The notes beneath the pieces are model-generated. The model saw only the letters and a list, made by a program, of their open reading frames with translations. It searched no databases and was not told the origin of the DNA. A program made the position numbers and the translations under genes. A stretch of DNA of 64,000 nt from positions 744,001 through 808,000 of the forward strand of contig CM074130.1 of assembly GCA_037178625.1 (NCBI GenBank), in the 5' to 3' direction. This DNA is from Skeletonema tropicum (taxonomy: Eukaryota; Bacillariophyta; Thalassiosirophyceae; Thalassiosirales; Thalassiosiraceae). Positions 32,798 to 44,221 of this stretch are shown here, piece by piece (position 1 is the stretch's first letter; the number at the start of each line of letters is the position of its first letter).

Positions 32798-34271
32798 AAA
32801 TCAGACCACGATACAAAACTGACCCACCCAATCCTTATATCACACCAGCGGATGTTTTCACTGTACTAGAAGGTTCGTAATGATGTGATATCGACCATGA
32901 TGGGTAAGGTACGCCGAAAGATGGCAATTATTCATGCCCACATTTCAAAGTGCATTACGACTAAGTAGACCTATTTCCAACCAAATAACGACTGCAGATA
33001 TTGAATATATAGACAATAAGCTGTACATGAAGCCATCGTTCTTTAAAGCGATTGATCTCAGATCCAACGATGACCATATTGAAATTTCATATTTATTACA
33101 CAGTACAGATGGTAGATCTACTTCCCACGGAAGTAGCTCCCAGTCGACCTCAGAGTCGTCTCAGCCATCACGATTCTTTTCTTGTTTACTATACCAGTGA
33201 TACGTAATTTACCGCAGCACAGAAAAGCCCCACACACAGATCTCCCGTTCGACCCATCCCCCACCCCCATCCGACCCCCTGTGAGTACTACCATGGCCGA
33301 TGAAAACGAAACCAACGATACGAATGGCAAGACATGACCCCAATGGACTAATGTTGGCGAGATCGGGCGGTGATTGACGATTTGATCACTACAGAGACCA
33401 TTATAAGCACAAAAGGGGCATTTAACTAGGGAGTCACTAACAAACTGAATATCCGAATGATACTTCTTATTATTTACTGAGGCCATTTGGTACGCACATA
33501 GGTAACGTGGTAGGGCTATCTATGAGGAAAGTATTAGGAGTAGGTGAATGAGGAATCGTCTGAGTCTCCCGCCCGGCCCGGTCTGAAGTTGTCTCAAGCT
33601 GTACCCAAGCACTTCTTACCATAGGGGCATAAAACTGCTATGGCTATGCAACCCTATGACAATAAGCATTCGCATACTTAGCCCAACAGAACAAAGCATA
33701 AACCATCTGGCAGGTGGTCAGACCTACTGACAAAATGGCCAAAGAACCTAGCGAGGGCGCGGCTGTCGCAACGGCATACTATTGTCGTAACGGGACTGTT
33801 TTGTATGACCGAAGAGAGTCATCCCCTTTGACAGAAGTATCTTCCAATTTAGTAATGAGTAGAGGGTTTCATCTGGCAACTAGTGTTGGGTGATGAGGGC
33901 CGTTGTGTTCTCGATAGACAAATGGAGAGGTAGGGCTTTGAGTCCGGCTGATCCCGTTCCTGTGTTGGCATGGAGATCACCTCATTCAGTTTTTTTCTCT
34001 AGACGGAGGCTTGTAGAGCTCGATCGATCAATCCTTGTGGTTCTCCTCTAGCAAAGGGAATGCATGATGCCTTAAAATGGATTTGCACATGCGCCATTTT
34101 TTTCAGACAAAGAAGAGATTGCACACAGAGCAGGTTGAATACATCATAAATATCTTGAAAGAACAAGCAAGAGGAACTTGTTGGCTTTGCCGGCTATCTG
34201 CTGCCTGCAGTTGTGAAAGCTATCACGCACTGGTGACTATTCTGGGTGCAATACTGCGTCGGCAGAATTTT
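32798..34271. other. Intergenic, gene relics only
   Basis: A frame at 32934-33200 (NQITTADIEYIDNKLYMKPS) and a short upstream piece (DPPNPYITPADVFTVLE, about 32823-32875) look coding-like but are broken and match nothing I know. Nothing else supported; 34077-34331 holds an 84-codon frame of doubtful reality. Confidence 0.35.
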
Positions 34272-35130
34272 TTAGGCACCAAGTGGAAGAGAACTTTTAC
34301 AGTCACTAGCTATAATTGGGCAAAGATATAAGATAGATTTCATAAGTGAAAATGAGATTGACCTGATAATGATATGCATTGTGGCAATATAAATCTAGCA
34401 AGTTAGATAATTACTTTTACAATTACTGAGTCATCATCGCTATTGCCTTTAGCACCGATTATTATACTTACGTCATCGTCTGCATCTGGCAGAGACTCAA
34501 TGTAATGATTCTAACTTGTACAATTACTGAGTTACCATGCTATTGTATTGTACACCGATAATAATATACAAGACCCTCTCTCTAGAGAGGAAAAAAAAAT
34601 TTCATGTTATGATTCTGAAATACAATCCTGGTGAAGCCTACCGAGCATCCTCGCTCTCAATACGGCCTTTCTTGTTGTTGCTAACGAAGCAAGAGCAATA
34701 TTCTCGCACCTCCAACATTCAGAGCCAGAGGTGTCTTGTCTCGCTTGCTCTGCGAGGACTGCACGCACGCATCGACGTCTGCAAGCCTGCACCTCGAGCA
34801 CACAGGCCGGTGTGAGTAGATGAGCAATACCAATCCAGAAGCCGTTCTCTTCTTCGGCTTCGCACGACGAATCGTTTGCACGAGCTTGGAGGACATCTCG
34901 CTTGATGTCACGTTTCATTGATTTGTATTCTGCCTTGGAGTACCACAGCTCGTTTTTGTTCTCGTTCTCGTGCCGATCAACTATGTAAATCTGTGCTGTT
35001 TCGGCAAATCTTACAACGTCATGGTTTCGTTTGAGAGGGAAGTCTACGATCAATTCAGCAGCCATGTTAGTAGTTAGTAGAGGAGGATTAATATTATTGT
35101 TCTGTTCCTCTGTTGTCTGTATTTTCTGTA
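34272..35130. repeat. Segmental repeat, copy A
   Basis: First of three related segments (others at about 35600-36555 and 38617-39580). Shares the start (GCACCAAGT, ACTTTTACAGTCAC), the AT-rich leader with ATCATCGCT...ACCGATTA, and the coding region listed below. It is the most diverged of the three. Confidence 0.75.
34607..35065 (-). CDS. Small diatom-family protein, intact copy
   Basis: 152 residues: VRFAETAQIYIVDRHENENK, ELWYSKAEYKSMKRDIKRDV, then a cysteine/arginine-rich ACVLEVQACRRRCVRAVLAE and RARMLGRLHQDCISES. The 'VRFxETxxxxIVxRH...LWYxKxEYxxMK' pattern is one I know from a very large family of uncharacterised diatom proteins. Tail end overlaps copy A's boundary at 34607. No membrane segment or signal peptide. 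Function unknown. The other two copies in this window are broken, so this may be the only working one here. Confidence 0.7.
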   Translation of the reverse strand: MAAELIVDFPLKRNHDVVRFAETAQIYIVDRHENENKNELWYSKAEYKSMKRDIKRDVLQARANDSSCEAEEENGFWIGIAHLLTPACVLEVQACRRRCVRAVLAEQARQDTSGSECWRCENIALASLATTRKAVLRARMLGRLHQDCISES

Positions 35131-35599
35131 TTATAAGTCAACTACAGTTGACAGCGACTAGTGAGCTTATTGTTGAAGTTGTTGAATCAATTTTGAAGTT
35201 ATTCTTGATGAGAATTAAGACTTGGCGACCATCAAAATCTACGATTTAGAAAACTCCACCAGAATCCTTGAGATTCTTTTCCTGAGTATTCCCGATCCTC
35301 GATCCTCGATCCTCGATCGCCGAGCCTGGTCCAAAAATTCTCATCCTCCAGCATCACCTCCACCATGACTGTTATCGATATCTCATGCTCATGCCTCCCT
35401 CGCCCGATCAAAGATTCCATGCCCAGCTGGCCTACCTTATACCGCACTCATTGAATGAACGCCTCGACAATCTTGAAGTTCCTTAACCTCATGCTTCGGC
35501 TGATTAAGTACTTAGGTGCTTGAGCTTTGAGTCAGGTTCAAAGAAGGCTCAAAGGTGACATTTCCAGGCACCGCATCGGCTGAATTCATTTCAGATTTC

Positions 35600-36555
35600 A
35601 GCACCAAGTCGTAAAAACTTTTCCAGTCACATACCTTATTGTACAATGACTTGGACAAAGCAAGATTTATGATTGATGCTGTATATGAGCTTTACATGAT
35701 GTGCATCGTGCAGGGCAGTCTAAATCTAGCGTATAGTAGTAGATAAAAATAGTATATTCTAACTGTACAATTACGAGTTATCATCGCTTTACACCGATTA
35801 CAATACAAAACTACCCTCTAGACTTCTAGATCCCGAGAAGATTAACATTCTGAAATACTATCCTGGTGAAGCCTACCGAGCATCCTCGCTCTCCACATAG
35901 TCTTCCTTGTTTCAACTAACGAAGCAAGAGCAATATCTTCACACCTCCAACATTCAGAGCCAGAGGCGTCTTGTCTCGCCTTGCTCTGCGAGGACTGCAC
36001 GCACGCATCGACGTCTGCAAGCCTGCACCTCGAGCACACAGGCCGGTGTGAGTAGATGAGCAATACCAATCCAGAAGCCGTTCTCTTCTTCACACGCCAA
36101 CTTGCTTGAGCGAGCTTGGAGGACGTCTTGCTTGATGTTACGTTTCATTGACTTGTATTCTGCCTTGGAGTACCACAGCTCGTTTTTATCCTCGTGCCGA
36201 TCAACTATGTAAAGCTGCTCTGTTTCGGCAAATCTTACAACGTCATGGTTTCGTTTGAGAGGGAAGTCTACGATCAATTCAGAAGCCATGTTAGTGTTAG
36301 TAGAGGAGAATGATAATGATTATTATTATTGTTTTGTTCTATGCCTTTGATGTTTGTATTATGAGTAAAGCAAGCTGCAAAAGATAAGTACTGTGCGAGC
36401 GAGCTGAGACTGAGCGAGCTTGAGTTGGGTTAAATATTTGTCTTGAAGTAGTTCAAGAACTTGAAGACGTGCGTATTTTCATTTACCACGTACCACGATC
36501 CACGATTACAATACTTTATCCGCGATCAGCTCAGCTCGGAGAGGCTACTTACCTA
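35600..36555. repeat. Segmental repeat, copy B
   Basis: Closely matches copy C (38617-39580) over its whole length, from AACTTTTCCAGTCACA at the left to AGCTCGGAGAGGCTACTTAC at the right. Copies B and C flank the 1.4-kb inverted-repeat element at 36675-38060 and the gene at 38028-38705. Just left of it, 35540-35590 recurs in inverse orientation at about 50990-51040. Confidence 0.85.
35842..36289 (-). pseudogene. Small diatom-family protein, frameshifted copy B
   Basis: Same protein as at 34607-35065 (MASELIVDFPLKRNHDVVRF onwards) but after CVRAVLAEQ the frame shifts: GETRRLWL then stop, while the expected ARQDASGSECWRC continues in another frame to 35842. The break lies at about 35975-35985, next to a GCCTTGC run where copy C reads GCCTGC, so one extra base. 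Confidence 0.72.
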
Positions 36556-36674
36556 CAATAATTCTTATTACAAGGCCTTACAAAGTAATAATTTAACTCT
36601 TTCTCGCGCAGATCAGAGTCAACCCATAACTACGCCAATATTAGCCCTATTTTAATGATTCCAAGAGCATTATT

Positions 36675-38060
36675 ATATCATGTCACTTAGGAAATGAGGT
36701 AAATGTTGCATTATCGCTACCTAGACATCATTGAACCAACAATTGGAGTCTTCATACGCCGAGGGCAGAACCAAACAGCGTCGCAGTCGGAACCGCGGGA
36801 GAGGGTTGTCTCTCCTACCACAGCTGGTTATAGAGCACGGGATATATTGATGTGAATGTCAATATGCCTGCATACAGGCGAGATATACAAATACAAGTAT
36901 TTGCACGAGAGTATAAGCCTATACCCATCTCTATGTATTATAGCGATTTACGACGTTGATCCGAATGCAGGAACGGCAGCGCAACCTTTGCCACAGACCG
37001 AGACAGATCCTGCTACCATCCGCGTTCGCACAAGTAGATTGGATCAACGTGAACAAGGCATTACACGAGGTCCCGCGACTTTTCCAACTATGGGCATGCA
37101 AGCAAGTTCACGACATAGCTGGCACCAACCTGCGGTTACACAGATGTGATCCTAATCACTCTCCTTTGTGTCCTTCTTGTCTGGATGCTCAGGAGTCATG
37201 GGCTCGTGTCTTAATGTGCGAAGAAGAGGATAGGGTGAAATGTTTTCAGTTTCAGATGTCAGCGGATAATCTACACTCCTGGCTGCAATCGGTGGGGACA
37301 TATGGCTTGCTGGAAAAGTATGTCATGAGGGTTGTGAGGGTTCGGAATGGCAAAATCTGTATGGACTGCATTGCTGGCGATCATGACCCGATATTGCAGA
37401 AGTTGGCACGTTCACAAGATCAGATCGGATGGCGGCGGTTTATGGAAGGAATGATTTCCAAAGAGTTCTGTGCGATTCAAGAGACACATCGTCGTCTGGG
37501 GGGCAGCTATCTTTTCAAGCTGATGGAAATTCTTGATTCATGATAAAATTTCGGGTATGCTTGCGTTAGAGAGGAAGGAGGAGCTACAAATAGCTATTGA
37601 GGAGCAGCAAGAGATGGGCTTAGAATTATGTAGAAGGGCTAGGAGAGGAGGATAAATATTTGATGGAAATCAATCTCGATGATCTCGAAACAACTTCTTC
37701 TGGTGAACATCAGGCTTATTGGCTGCTTTCCGTGAAAACTTCTTGATACGCTGCCAGCGGGCTCAGGCAGCACTTCGACGCGGTCACAACAACCACGGAT
37801 AGAGATGGGTATATGCTTATACTTATACTCTCGTGCAAATACTGTTATTTGTATATCTCGCCTGAATTCAGGCTTATTGACATTCACGTCAATATATCCC
37901 GGGCTCTATAACCAGCTGTGGTAGGAGAGACAACCCTCTCCCGTGGTTTCGACTGCGACGCTGTGTAGTTCTGCCCTCGGCGTATGAAGTGTCCAATTGT
38001 TGGTTCAATGATGTCTAGGTAGCGATAATGCAACATTTACCTCATTTCCTAAGTGATATG
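36675..38060. mobile_element. Element with ~260-bp inverted arms around a LINE fragment
   Basis: Left arm 36675-36934 is the reverse complement of right arm 37800-38060 with scattered differences (for example GCGTCGCAGTCGGAACCGCG versus CGGTTTCGACTGCGACGCTG on the other side). Both arms include a GGGAGAGGGTTGTCTCTCC word. The 865-bp interior contains a piece of LINE ORF2 on the plus strand. No recombinase gene is present, so either a non-autonomous composite or an inverted duplication around a captured fragment. Confidence 0.75.
36956..37740 (+). pseudogene. LINE ORF2 fragment (region after RNase H)
   Basis: FAQVDWINVNKALHEVPRLF, LWACKQVHDIAGTN, CPSCLDAQESW and SQDQIGWRRFMEGMISKEF align in order with FDSVAWEPLRLLLDRRPKMF, LWYAKQCSGYCGTG, CPNCGCFETADHL and SLDRIGWRNVMEGKVSKEF of the full-length element. 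The frame stops at 37543 but the next blocks (ALERKEELQIAIEEQQEMGL, YLMEINLDDLETTSSGEHQA) follow in other frames. It is a decayed relative, distinct from both LINE copies here. Confidence 0.7.
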
Positions 38061-38705
38061 ATATGTTACATACTATTAACAGCCACACTTGTAACAACAA
38101 GTTGTGATTGGACGAACAAAGCACGTATCACTATGCATCGGGCGGCCACCGGAACAATCTGGTCTTGCCGATTGTATGAGGGAAATGAATATGATCTTCA
38201 AGCTCCTCTCTCCTTCTCTGAAACGGAGATTGCCTCTTTGGAAAAGAATGACCTAACTGTTTTCTTTCGGAGAGCTGGTAACGAGGATGAAAGATTCCGC
38301 ATTGTATCATGTGGTGAATTTGGCGGAAGCAAAATGTGGAATGCATTGCGAATGCGATTCGTGCTTCCCGAACTCAATCCTGTCTTAATCCGTGAAAAGG
38401 GACAAACTATCTTCGCTAAGTCGCAGATAAAGATGCAGCCACAGCGCGCCGATGTTTCCGCGCTGGCATCAAAAGGTCTTGTCCAACTGGAGAAAGACTT
38501 TGAGGCCAAAGCTGTTGACAATGCCACTGCTACGTACCGCTATTACTTCGAGTCTGGTTCCGAGAACGACAAGATACTCATGAATGCCGTACCTACAACG
38601 CTCATTTCATCGTGCACCATACCAAGTCGGAAAAACTTTTCCAGTCACACACCTTATTGTACAAAACTGTCCCATAATTGGTACTTGGGCAAAGCAAGAT
38701 TTTAG
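38028..38705 (+). CDS. Hypothetical protein, start overlapping the inverted arm
   Basis: The open frame is 225 codons. The first 10 or so codons lie in the right arm of the inverted-repeat element and the last 25 run into segmental repeat C, so the element may have altered both ends. Middle part: TIWSCRLYEGNEYDLQAPLS, DLTVFFRRAGNEDERFRIVS, GSKMWNALRMRFVLPELNP, EKGQTIFAKSQIKM. A start at Met 38133 is an alternative. I do not recognise the domain. Composition looks like real protein. Confidence 0.5.
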   Translation: MQHLPHFLSDMICYILLTATLVTTSCDWTNKARITMHRAATGTIWSCRLYEGNEYDLQAPLSFSETEIASLEKNDLTVFFRRAGNEDERFRIVSCGEFGGSKMWNALRMRFVLPELNPVLIREKGQTIFAKSQIKMQPQRADVSALASKGLVQLEKDFEAKAVDNATATYRYYFESGSENDKILMNAVPTTLISSCTIPSRKNFSSHTPYCTKLSHNWYLGKARF

Positions 38706-39580
38706 TTTGATGTTGTATATGAGCTTTACATGATGTGCATCGTGCAGGGCAGTCTAAATCTAGCATAGTAGTAGATAAAAATAGTATATTCTAACTGTAC
38801 AATTACGAGTTATCATCGCTTTACACCGATTGCAATACAAAACTACCCTCTAGACTTCTAGATCCCGAGAAGATTAATATTCTGAAATACAATTCTGGTG
38901 AAGCCTACCGAGCATCCTCGCTCTCCACATAGTCTTCATTGTTTCAACAAATAGTCTTCCTTGTTTCAACTAACGAAGCAAGAGCAATATTCTCGCACCT
39001 CCAACATTCAGAGCCAGAGGCGTCTTGTCTCGCCTGCTCTGCGAGGACTGCACGCACGCATCGACGTCTGCAAGCCTGCACCTCGAGCACACAGGCCGGT
39101 GTGAGTAGATGAGCAATACCAATCCAGGAGCCGTTCTCTTCTTCACACGCCGAATTGCTTGAGCGAGCTTGGAGGACGTCTTGCTTGATGTTCACGTTTC
39201 ATTGATTTGTATTCTGCCTTGGAGTACCACAGCTCGTTTTTGTCCTCGTGCCGATCAACTATGTAAAGCTGCTCTGTTTCGGCAAATCTTACAACGTCAT
39301 GGTTGCGTTTGAGAGGGAAGTCTACGATCAATTCAGAAGCCATGTTAGTGTTAGTAGAGGAGAATGATAATGATTATTATTATTGTTTTGTTCTATGCCT
39401 TTGATGTTTGTATTATGAGTAAAGCAAGCTGCAAAAGATAAGTACTGTGCGAGCGAGCTGAGACTGAGCGAGCTTAGTTGAGTTAAATATTTGTCTTGAA
39501 GTTGTTCAAGAACTTGAAGACGTGCGTACCACGATTACAATACTTTATCCGCGATGAGCTCAGCTCGGAGAGGCTACTTA
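38617..39580. repeat. Segmental repeat, copy C
   Basis: Near-identical to copy B including its flanks; contains an extra 19-bp duplication (AGTCTTC.TTGTTTCAAC) at 38930-38968. Confidence 0.85.
38944..39343 (-). pseudogene. Small diatom-family protein, frameshifted copy C
   Basis: Starts MASELIVDFPLKRNHDVVRF at 39343 and reads to YKSMKREHQARRPPS before stopping. The rest (IKQDVLQARSSNSACEE to SGSECWRCENIALASL) lies in a second frame. One extra base at about 39190 (GTTCACG where copy B has GTTACG) explains the break. Confidence 0.72.
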
Positions 39581-40757
39581 CCGACTTACAGCTCAATTAA
39601 ATTAACCTCATTCTTCGGTAGTTAACTAAATAAGTCATTCGACATTCCACATCGACTTCAACTAAGCTCACTCAGCACTGTAAATATTATATCAATAGGT
39701 GCCTCCTGATGGTATTATGTTCCGAGGTCCACGAGCTCCTTAAGATATAGGAGTATACGCCGAACTCATATCATAGTGTTCACCATGTCAATCAATCTCG
39801 AGCATGATGTTCCTGGAGGAAGATAGATTCAAGCACTAGCGACGGGTGAAGCTCGAACGATATCTTTGTCTTGCGAGCATCTGACTCTCCGGTGACTCGT
39901 TCATTACTCTCTTCACCGGTCAAGAGCAAGGAATTCATTTTCGTCTCTTGATGAGAGTAGTAACTGAACGCATCTTCATGCTTGTGAACAAGCTCCCCTG
40001 GTGGTCTTTCGATGAGTGGATTAGCACCCCCGTCATGAGTCTTGGTGGCAATTCTAGTGCATTGCTCGGAGGTGGGATTGTTTCCTCATGGTGGCGTGGC
40101 TGTGACTTTGGAATGTGATTTTATTGACAGCTCACTGCAGCACAATCACCTGTGACCACCCCGCCCGAATATCTAAGCTGTCCTCGTTCGAATCGCCTAA
40201 ACCCCCCCCCCCCCCCCTTTGAATTCGCCGATGGCGTCGAAAGACCGGCGCGTGCGGGGAGGGACCCGCGAGCGCCTGAAAAAAAAAATCTAGGAACTAG
40301 CGAACGGACCTGTCGATTCATGTTGTCCGCGAACGGCTTATTTCGAACATTCGAATGAATTTTAAATTTATCTAGTGTGTTACGTTACTGTTACATTTCG
40401 TTACCCGGAAAGGTCGAATCGTTACAAATGTTACAGTCGTTTCGCGTCGCACAGTCATAATACAATGGGGTCGGCGCTCGAAAATCGATGATGCCTGACC
40501 CTGACTTCCTCCGGTTACCGCCTCTCTTTCAGCTGGCGTGCAGGCGCCTACGCTGCCTATCTCTTCTCTCTTCTAGTACATTTAGGGCTCTCTCGTTAAC
40601 AACAACATAACTAGTGGTGCAAAACGGTTCCCTTTGCAGTTCATTGGTCCTAGAGGGGTAATATGCTGAAACTGTCTTCGCAGTGCTACGGCGATTTTCC
40701 AAAATTCGATTTGTTAGTAGATTTAACTAGAGCGTCACCACCCATACTTTGCTGCAC
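39581..40757. other. Intergenic with a 17-C homopolymer
   Basis: No gene recognised. A run of 17 cytosines at 40202-40218 sits in a GC-rich island (40190-40330) that also has an A9 run at about 40280. Such a run is a likely site of length error or variation. Confidence 0.5.
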
Positions 40758-42896
40758 TTAATCTTCCTCCTCCAAATCCACATCATCCAAAAAGAGGGGA
40801 ATCTCACCCTTAACACCATTCTCAAACACAACCCTCTGTATCTTCTGATGATCAATAAACGCCACAAACTCCACACTCTCACTCAACTCCTTCGTCCGTT
40901 CCAAAAACTTGTGATAGCGCTCTCCACCAGATTCCCAAAAGAAGTTATCTTCAGGTATGATCCCCTCATCGACATATTCTTTCTTGAATCTTCCAAGGAA
41001 GTATTGCATTTCGGTGATCCATTCCTCGTCGCGGTTGAGACGTAACATGATTGCCCCCTTGGTTGCTGTTTGTCGTACCATTACGGCTGATTTACATATT
41101 GGTTCCGATGATGATGATGATTGGTTCTTGTCATCCAGAGTAATCGAGTCTCCAACACACAAAATTTCCATCATGAGCTGAGGGATGTACTGGGTCGGTA
41201 TTCTCCGTTCCAAATGAAAGTCCCGTATCAGATAATGCTTCGGAGCCACCTTCTTTGCAGGCTTACCATCCCCATAATCATCGGCAATATCATCATTCAG
41301 CCTACGATTATTTTGATGTCGACGACGTCGGTTGCCTTTTAACTTTTTCTTCTTTTTGTTTCGATTGCGATTATCAACACAACCACCACCACCACTGCCT
41401 TTGTTGCGAGTATAATGAGGAGAAATCTTATTCCAAACAAATGGACAATGATTCTTAACCTCCAGTACTTCCACGGTACCATCCCCATGACACACTAACG
41501 CATCGGGAGTTGCACCAATACTCAACCCTTGCAACAATGCCCCATCCCTCACATTGGTATCACCACTAGTAGTATTATCACCACCAACATCGGGATCAAA
41601 CCCCGCACCACACAATCCCACCTCTCGAATAACTGTCCCTTCATCCAACCCACAAAAGTAATTGAGTGCGGTTAGTACCGAGGTCGCCTCCTGTGCATTC
41701 CCCCATCTCATCCGTGTCGACATGGGAGAAGGAGATTGTTCTTCTCTAGGTTCCACATACATTTTCCGTTGACGTAATTCCTCACGTGTTAGGGAGGGGA
41801 TGTACTTGGCACTAAATGGGAAGGGTTTCCGACGATAATAGGATGTTGAGGAGGTGGACGAGGTGGTAATGTTGTTGTTGTGTCGGCGTTGTCGTAATTG
41901 TTGGGAGGAGATCCAGAGTCGTTCGGATTCTTTTGTACCTGGTTTCCAGTTGTTGTAGTTGTTGTTATCAGCAACAGAATTATCATCATTCGTTATTGTT
42001 GTTGCATTCTTGCCGTTGTTATTGTCATTGATGTTGTTGTTTTCAGCACGACCCTCGCACAATACCCGTTCCAACTCTGTCAAATTTTCAATTTCGGATG
42101 GTACCTCCTCTCGTAAGCGTTGCCATGCGGAATACCCACCCCTTCGTAAACTATTTGGTATTCCCAAGTAATGCTGATTTTTGTAGAATTTGAAAAAGCG
42201 CAATAGCATTAAAGGTGAGTTAAAAAGGCTAGCACATCAGTACATCACATAATTTGCACCACCATGATACTATCTATCGATCATACTCACAGCAGCCTTA
42301 CTCTCCAAAAATCCCAACGCCGCCGCAGTCTGACTAGTCGTACACCGTCCCCTATGCAAATAATCCCACTGCCAACTCTCCTGTCGAAAATATCGTACGT
42401 GTTCTTTCGTCGGTAGGGAATTTACCGACGATGGTGGTGGCAATGGTTGAAAATTGGGATGACATCGTAAATGTGACATGGGGATGGATCGCCAATATAC
42501 GTCTGGGAGATCACCGGTGCGTTGACGTGTTTTGTAGTTTCGTTTTCGTCGTTTGGTGGTTGAGGAGGTGGTAGAAGATTGAGAGGAGTTGAGGGAGGAG
42601 GAGGTAGTAGTGTCGTCGTTATCATCGGAGATGGTTGGTCGATAGACAACTTCATCTCCAGCGAAAGACGATTCCTCCCCATCACTATCCTGACTTACTG
42701 CCACTGCTCCATGTATGTTTTTTTTATTGTTATTTGTAACGTGTTTCGCCCCCGGTATTTGAGCTGGTATCAGAAATGTAAACGCTGATGATGATGATGA
42801 TGATGATGCAGATGATGTGATTGTCATTAGTAGGAATAATGAGCTAATAAGAAGAATGATGCTGGATGAAATTTCTTCATTGAATAGTAATTGCAT
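40758..42896 (-). CDS. PD-(D/E)XK (YqaJ-like) nuclease, probably plastid-targeted
   Basis: Two exons. The first (42896 to about 42290) begins MQLLFNEEISSSIILLISSL, a signal peptide, then a serine run and SAF|TFLIPAQ, the diatom S-A-F cleavage motif that directs proteins into the plastid. It ends QESWQWDYLHRGRCTTSQTA, ALGFLESKAA before a GTGAGT donor. The second exon starts after ...AAAAATCAG near 42185 (HYLGIPNSLRRGGYSAWQRL). Nuclease motifs: R-G-R-C-T-T-S, GLSIGATPDALVC, VEVLEVKNHCPF, and IPTQYIPQLMMEILC, matching the YqaJ/lambda-exonuclease order. Low-complexity inserts (poly-N, basic KKKKKLKGNRRRRHQ) separate them. Likely a DNA end-processing exonuclease; the plastid role is inference. Confidence 0.75.
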
Positions 42897-44221
42897 TTTA
42901 TTGAAGACGACTGATCTTGTGTGTGGCTGTTGCTACTTCTTAGCTGTGCATTGTGAAATAGTTATGGATCTATCACAATTTCAGCTTGCTCTACTCATTC
43001 TTCTTTGCTTTGTTGTGTCAGCGTTGCGTTCGTGTTGCCAGCAGCTCAAACGTCTTCTTTTCATGGTTGAAGAGATGATGATGATGGTCGATATGATTTT
43101 GTGGCGAAGAAGGTTGTTGCGCACAAGTCTGATGAGACACAGGTACAAACACATCGGAGGGAGAAGTCAACGTCACGTCACTTGCATCCCGCCCCGCCCA
43201 AGGTCTCAAGAATATGTATGTAGCAAGATTGGTAAGAGTACATAAAGCAGGATAAGCTCTAGAGATACAGTGGAAAGGGAGGCAAGCGTCAGTGAGTCCA
43301 GAGGTCCAGGAGATTTAATTACCCTCTTGTCCAGGAGTCCATTTGACAAGCTAGTGGCGTTGACATTGATCGAGAAGCCTCAATCTCTCAGATATGCGAG
43401 CCAAGAATGATATAAGAATAAGAGAGTCAAGAGGACCGACCAGGAGTCCATTGTCAAGATCAACTTCAGCTTTGACATCTATGGAGGTTCCTCAATCTTT
43501 TGATTCTTCCAGCTCTGTGGAAGTGGAAGTTGAAGTGGATGTTGTTGATGATGACTGCAGATACACCGCAACGATGCGTCTTCAACTCGCCAATGAAGAC
43601 ATGCCTCTCCCTCTTGGACCTGAAAGTTGCAGCCCGTTTCTGAATGCGATGCGTACAATCATGTCTCTCTATGAAGTGAGAGTTCACTCAACAAGAAAGG
43701 AAGAGAGTAGCGAGTAGAATAAACGTTGGGCCGTTCTTAGAGTTAGAGGACTTTGACTATTATCTCCTGCTACAAATTATCCTCATCCTTCATTTTTGAC
43801 TTACCGGTAGAAATCGAATTCAGCTTTTCATGACAATTGAGGAAGAAAGCATCCTTTGTTTGCATGTACTCTCTTACCTTGTGATCGTGTTGGGATGAAA
43901 TAGGTGAGTACTTTAGTACTTCGTAGGTTCATGAGTGCGATGGTTGAAATTGATTTTTCATATTATTATATCACTGAAGTTGTGCACAAGTCTGATAAGA
44001 CACAGGTACAAAGAGCCGATGTCCACGTCAGCCGCGAGTCAACAACATACGTAGGTACTTATTTACCCGCTCACTGCTCGCTTCGCTGCCACGCCAGAGC
44101 CACGAACCAAGCAAAGTTCTTTGCCACACTGATGAAACATACACTATTGTGCTGTCCATTCTTCCATACACTCGTCCCAAACAACAACGAGATAAATTGA
44201 ACAAACCAGCAGAATAACAAG
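42897..44221. other. Intergenic, weak coding potential
   Basis: A 93-codon frame from 42964 (MDLSQFQLALLILLCFVVSA) has a signal-peptide-like start but no conserved content. A 107-codon frame at 43394-43717 has an acidic SSSVEVEVEVDVVDDD run. About 45 bp at 43118-43165 resembles 43979-44025 (CACAAGTCTGAT and GACACAGGTACAAA). I would not call a gene here with confidence. Confidence 0.35.

Noticed and set aside
33118..33486. 122-codon minus-strand frame with cysteines
   Set aside because: No zinc-finger spacing, no start context, and lies in a region of broken relics.
40180..40200. Possible tRNA T-arm (GTTCGAATC)
   Set aside because: No matching acceptor stem, anticodon arm or D-arm could be laid out around it.
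42817..43245. 142-codon plus-strand frame
   Set aside because: Its first part is antisense to exon 1 of the nuclease gene and the rest has no conserved feature.
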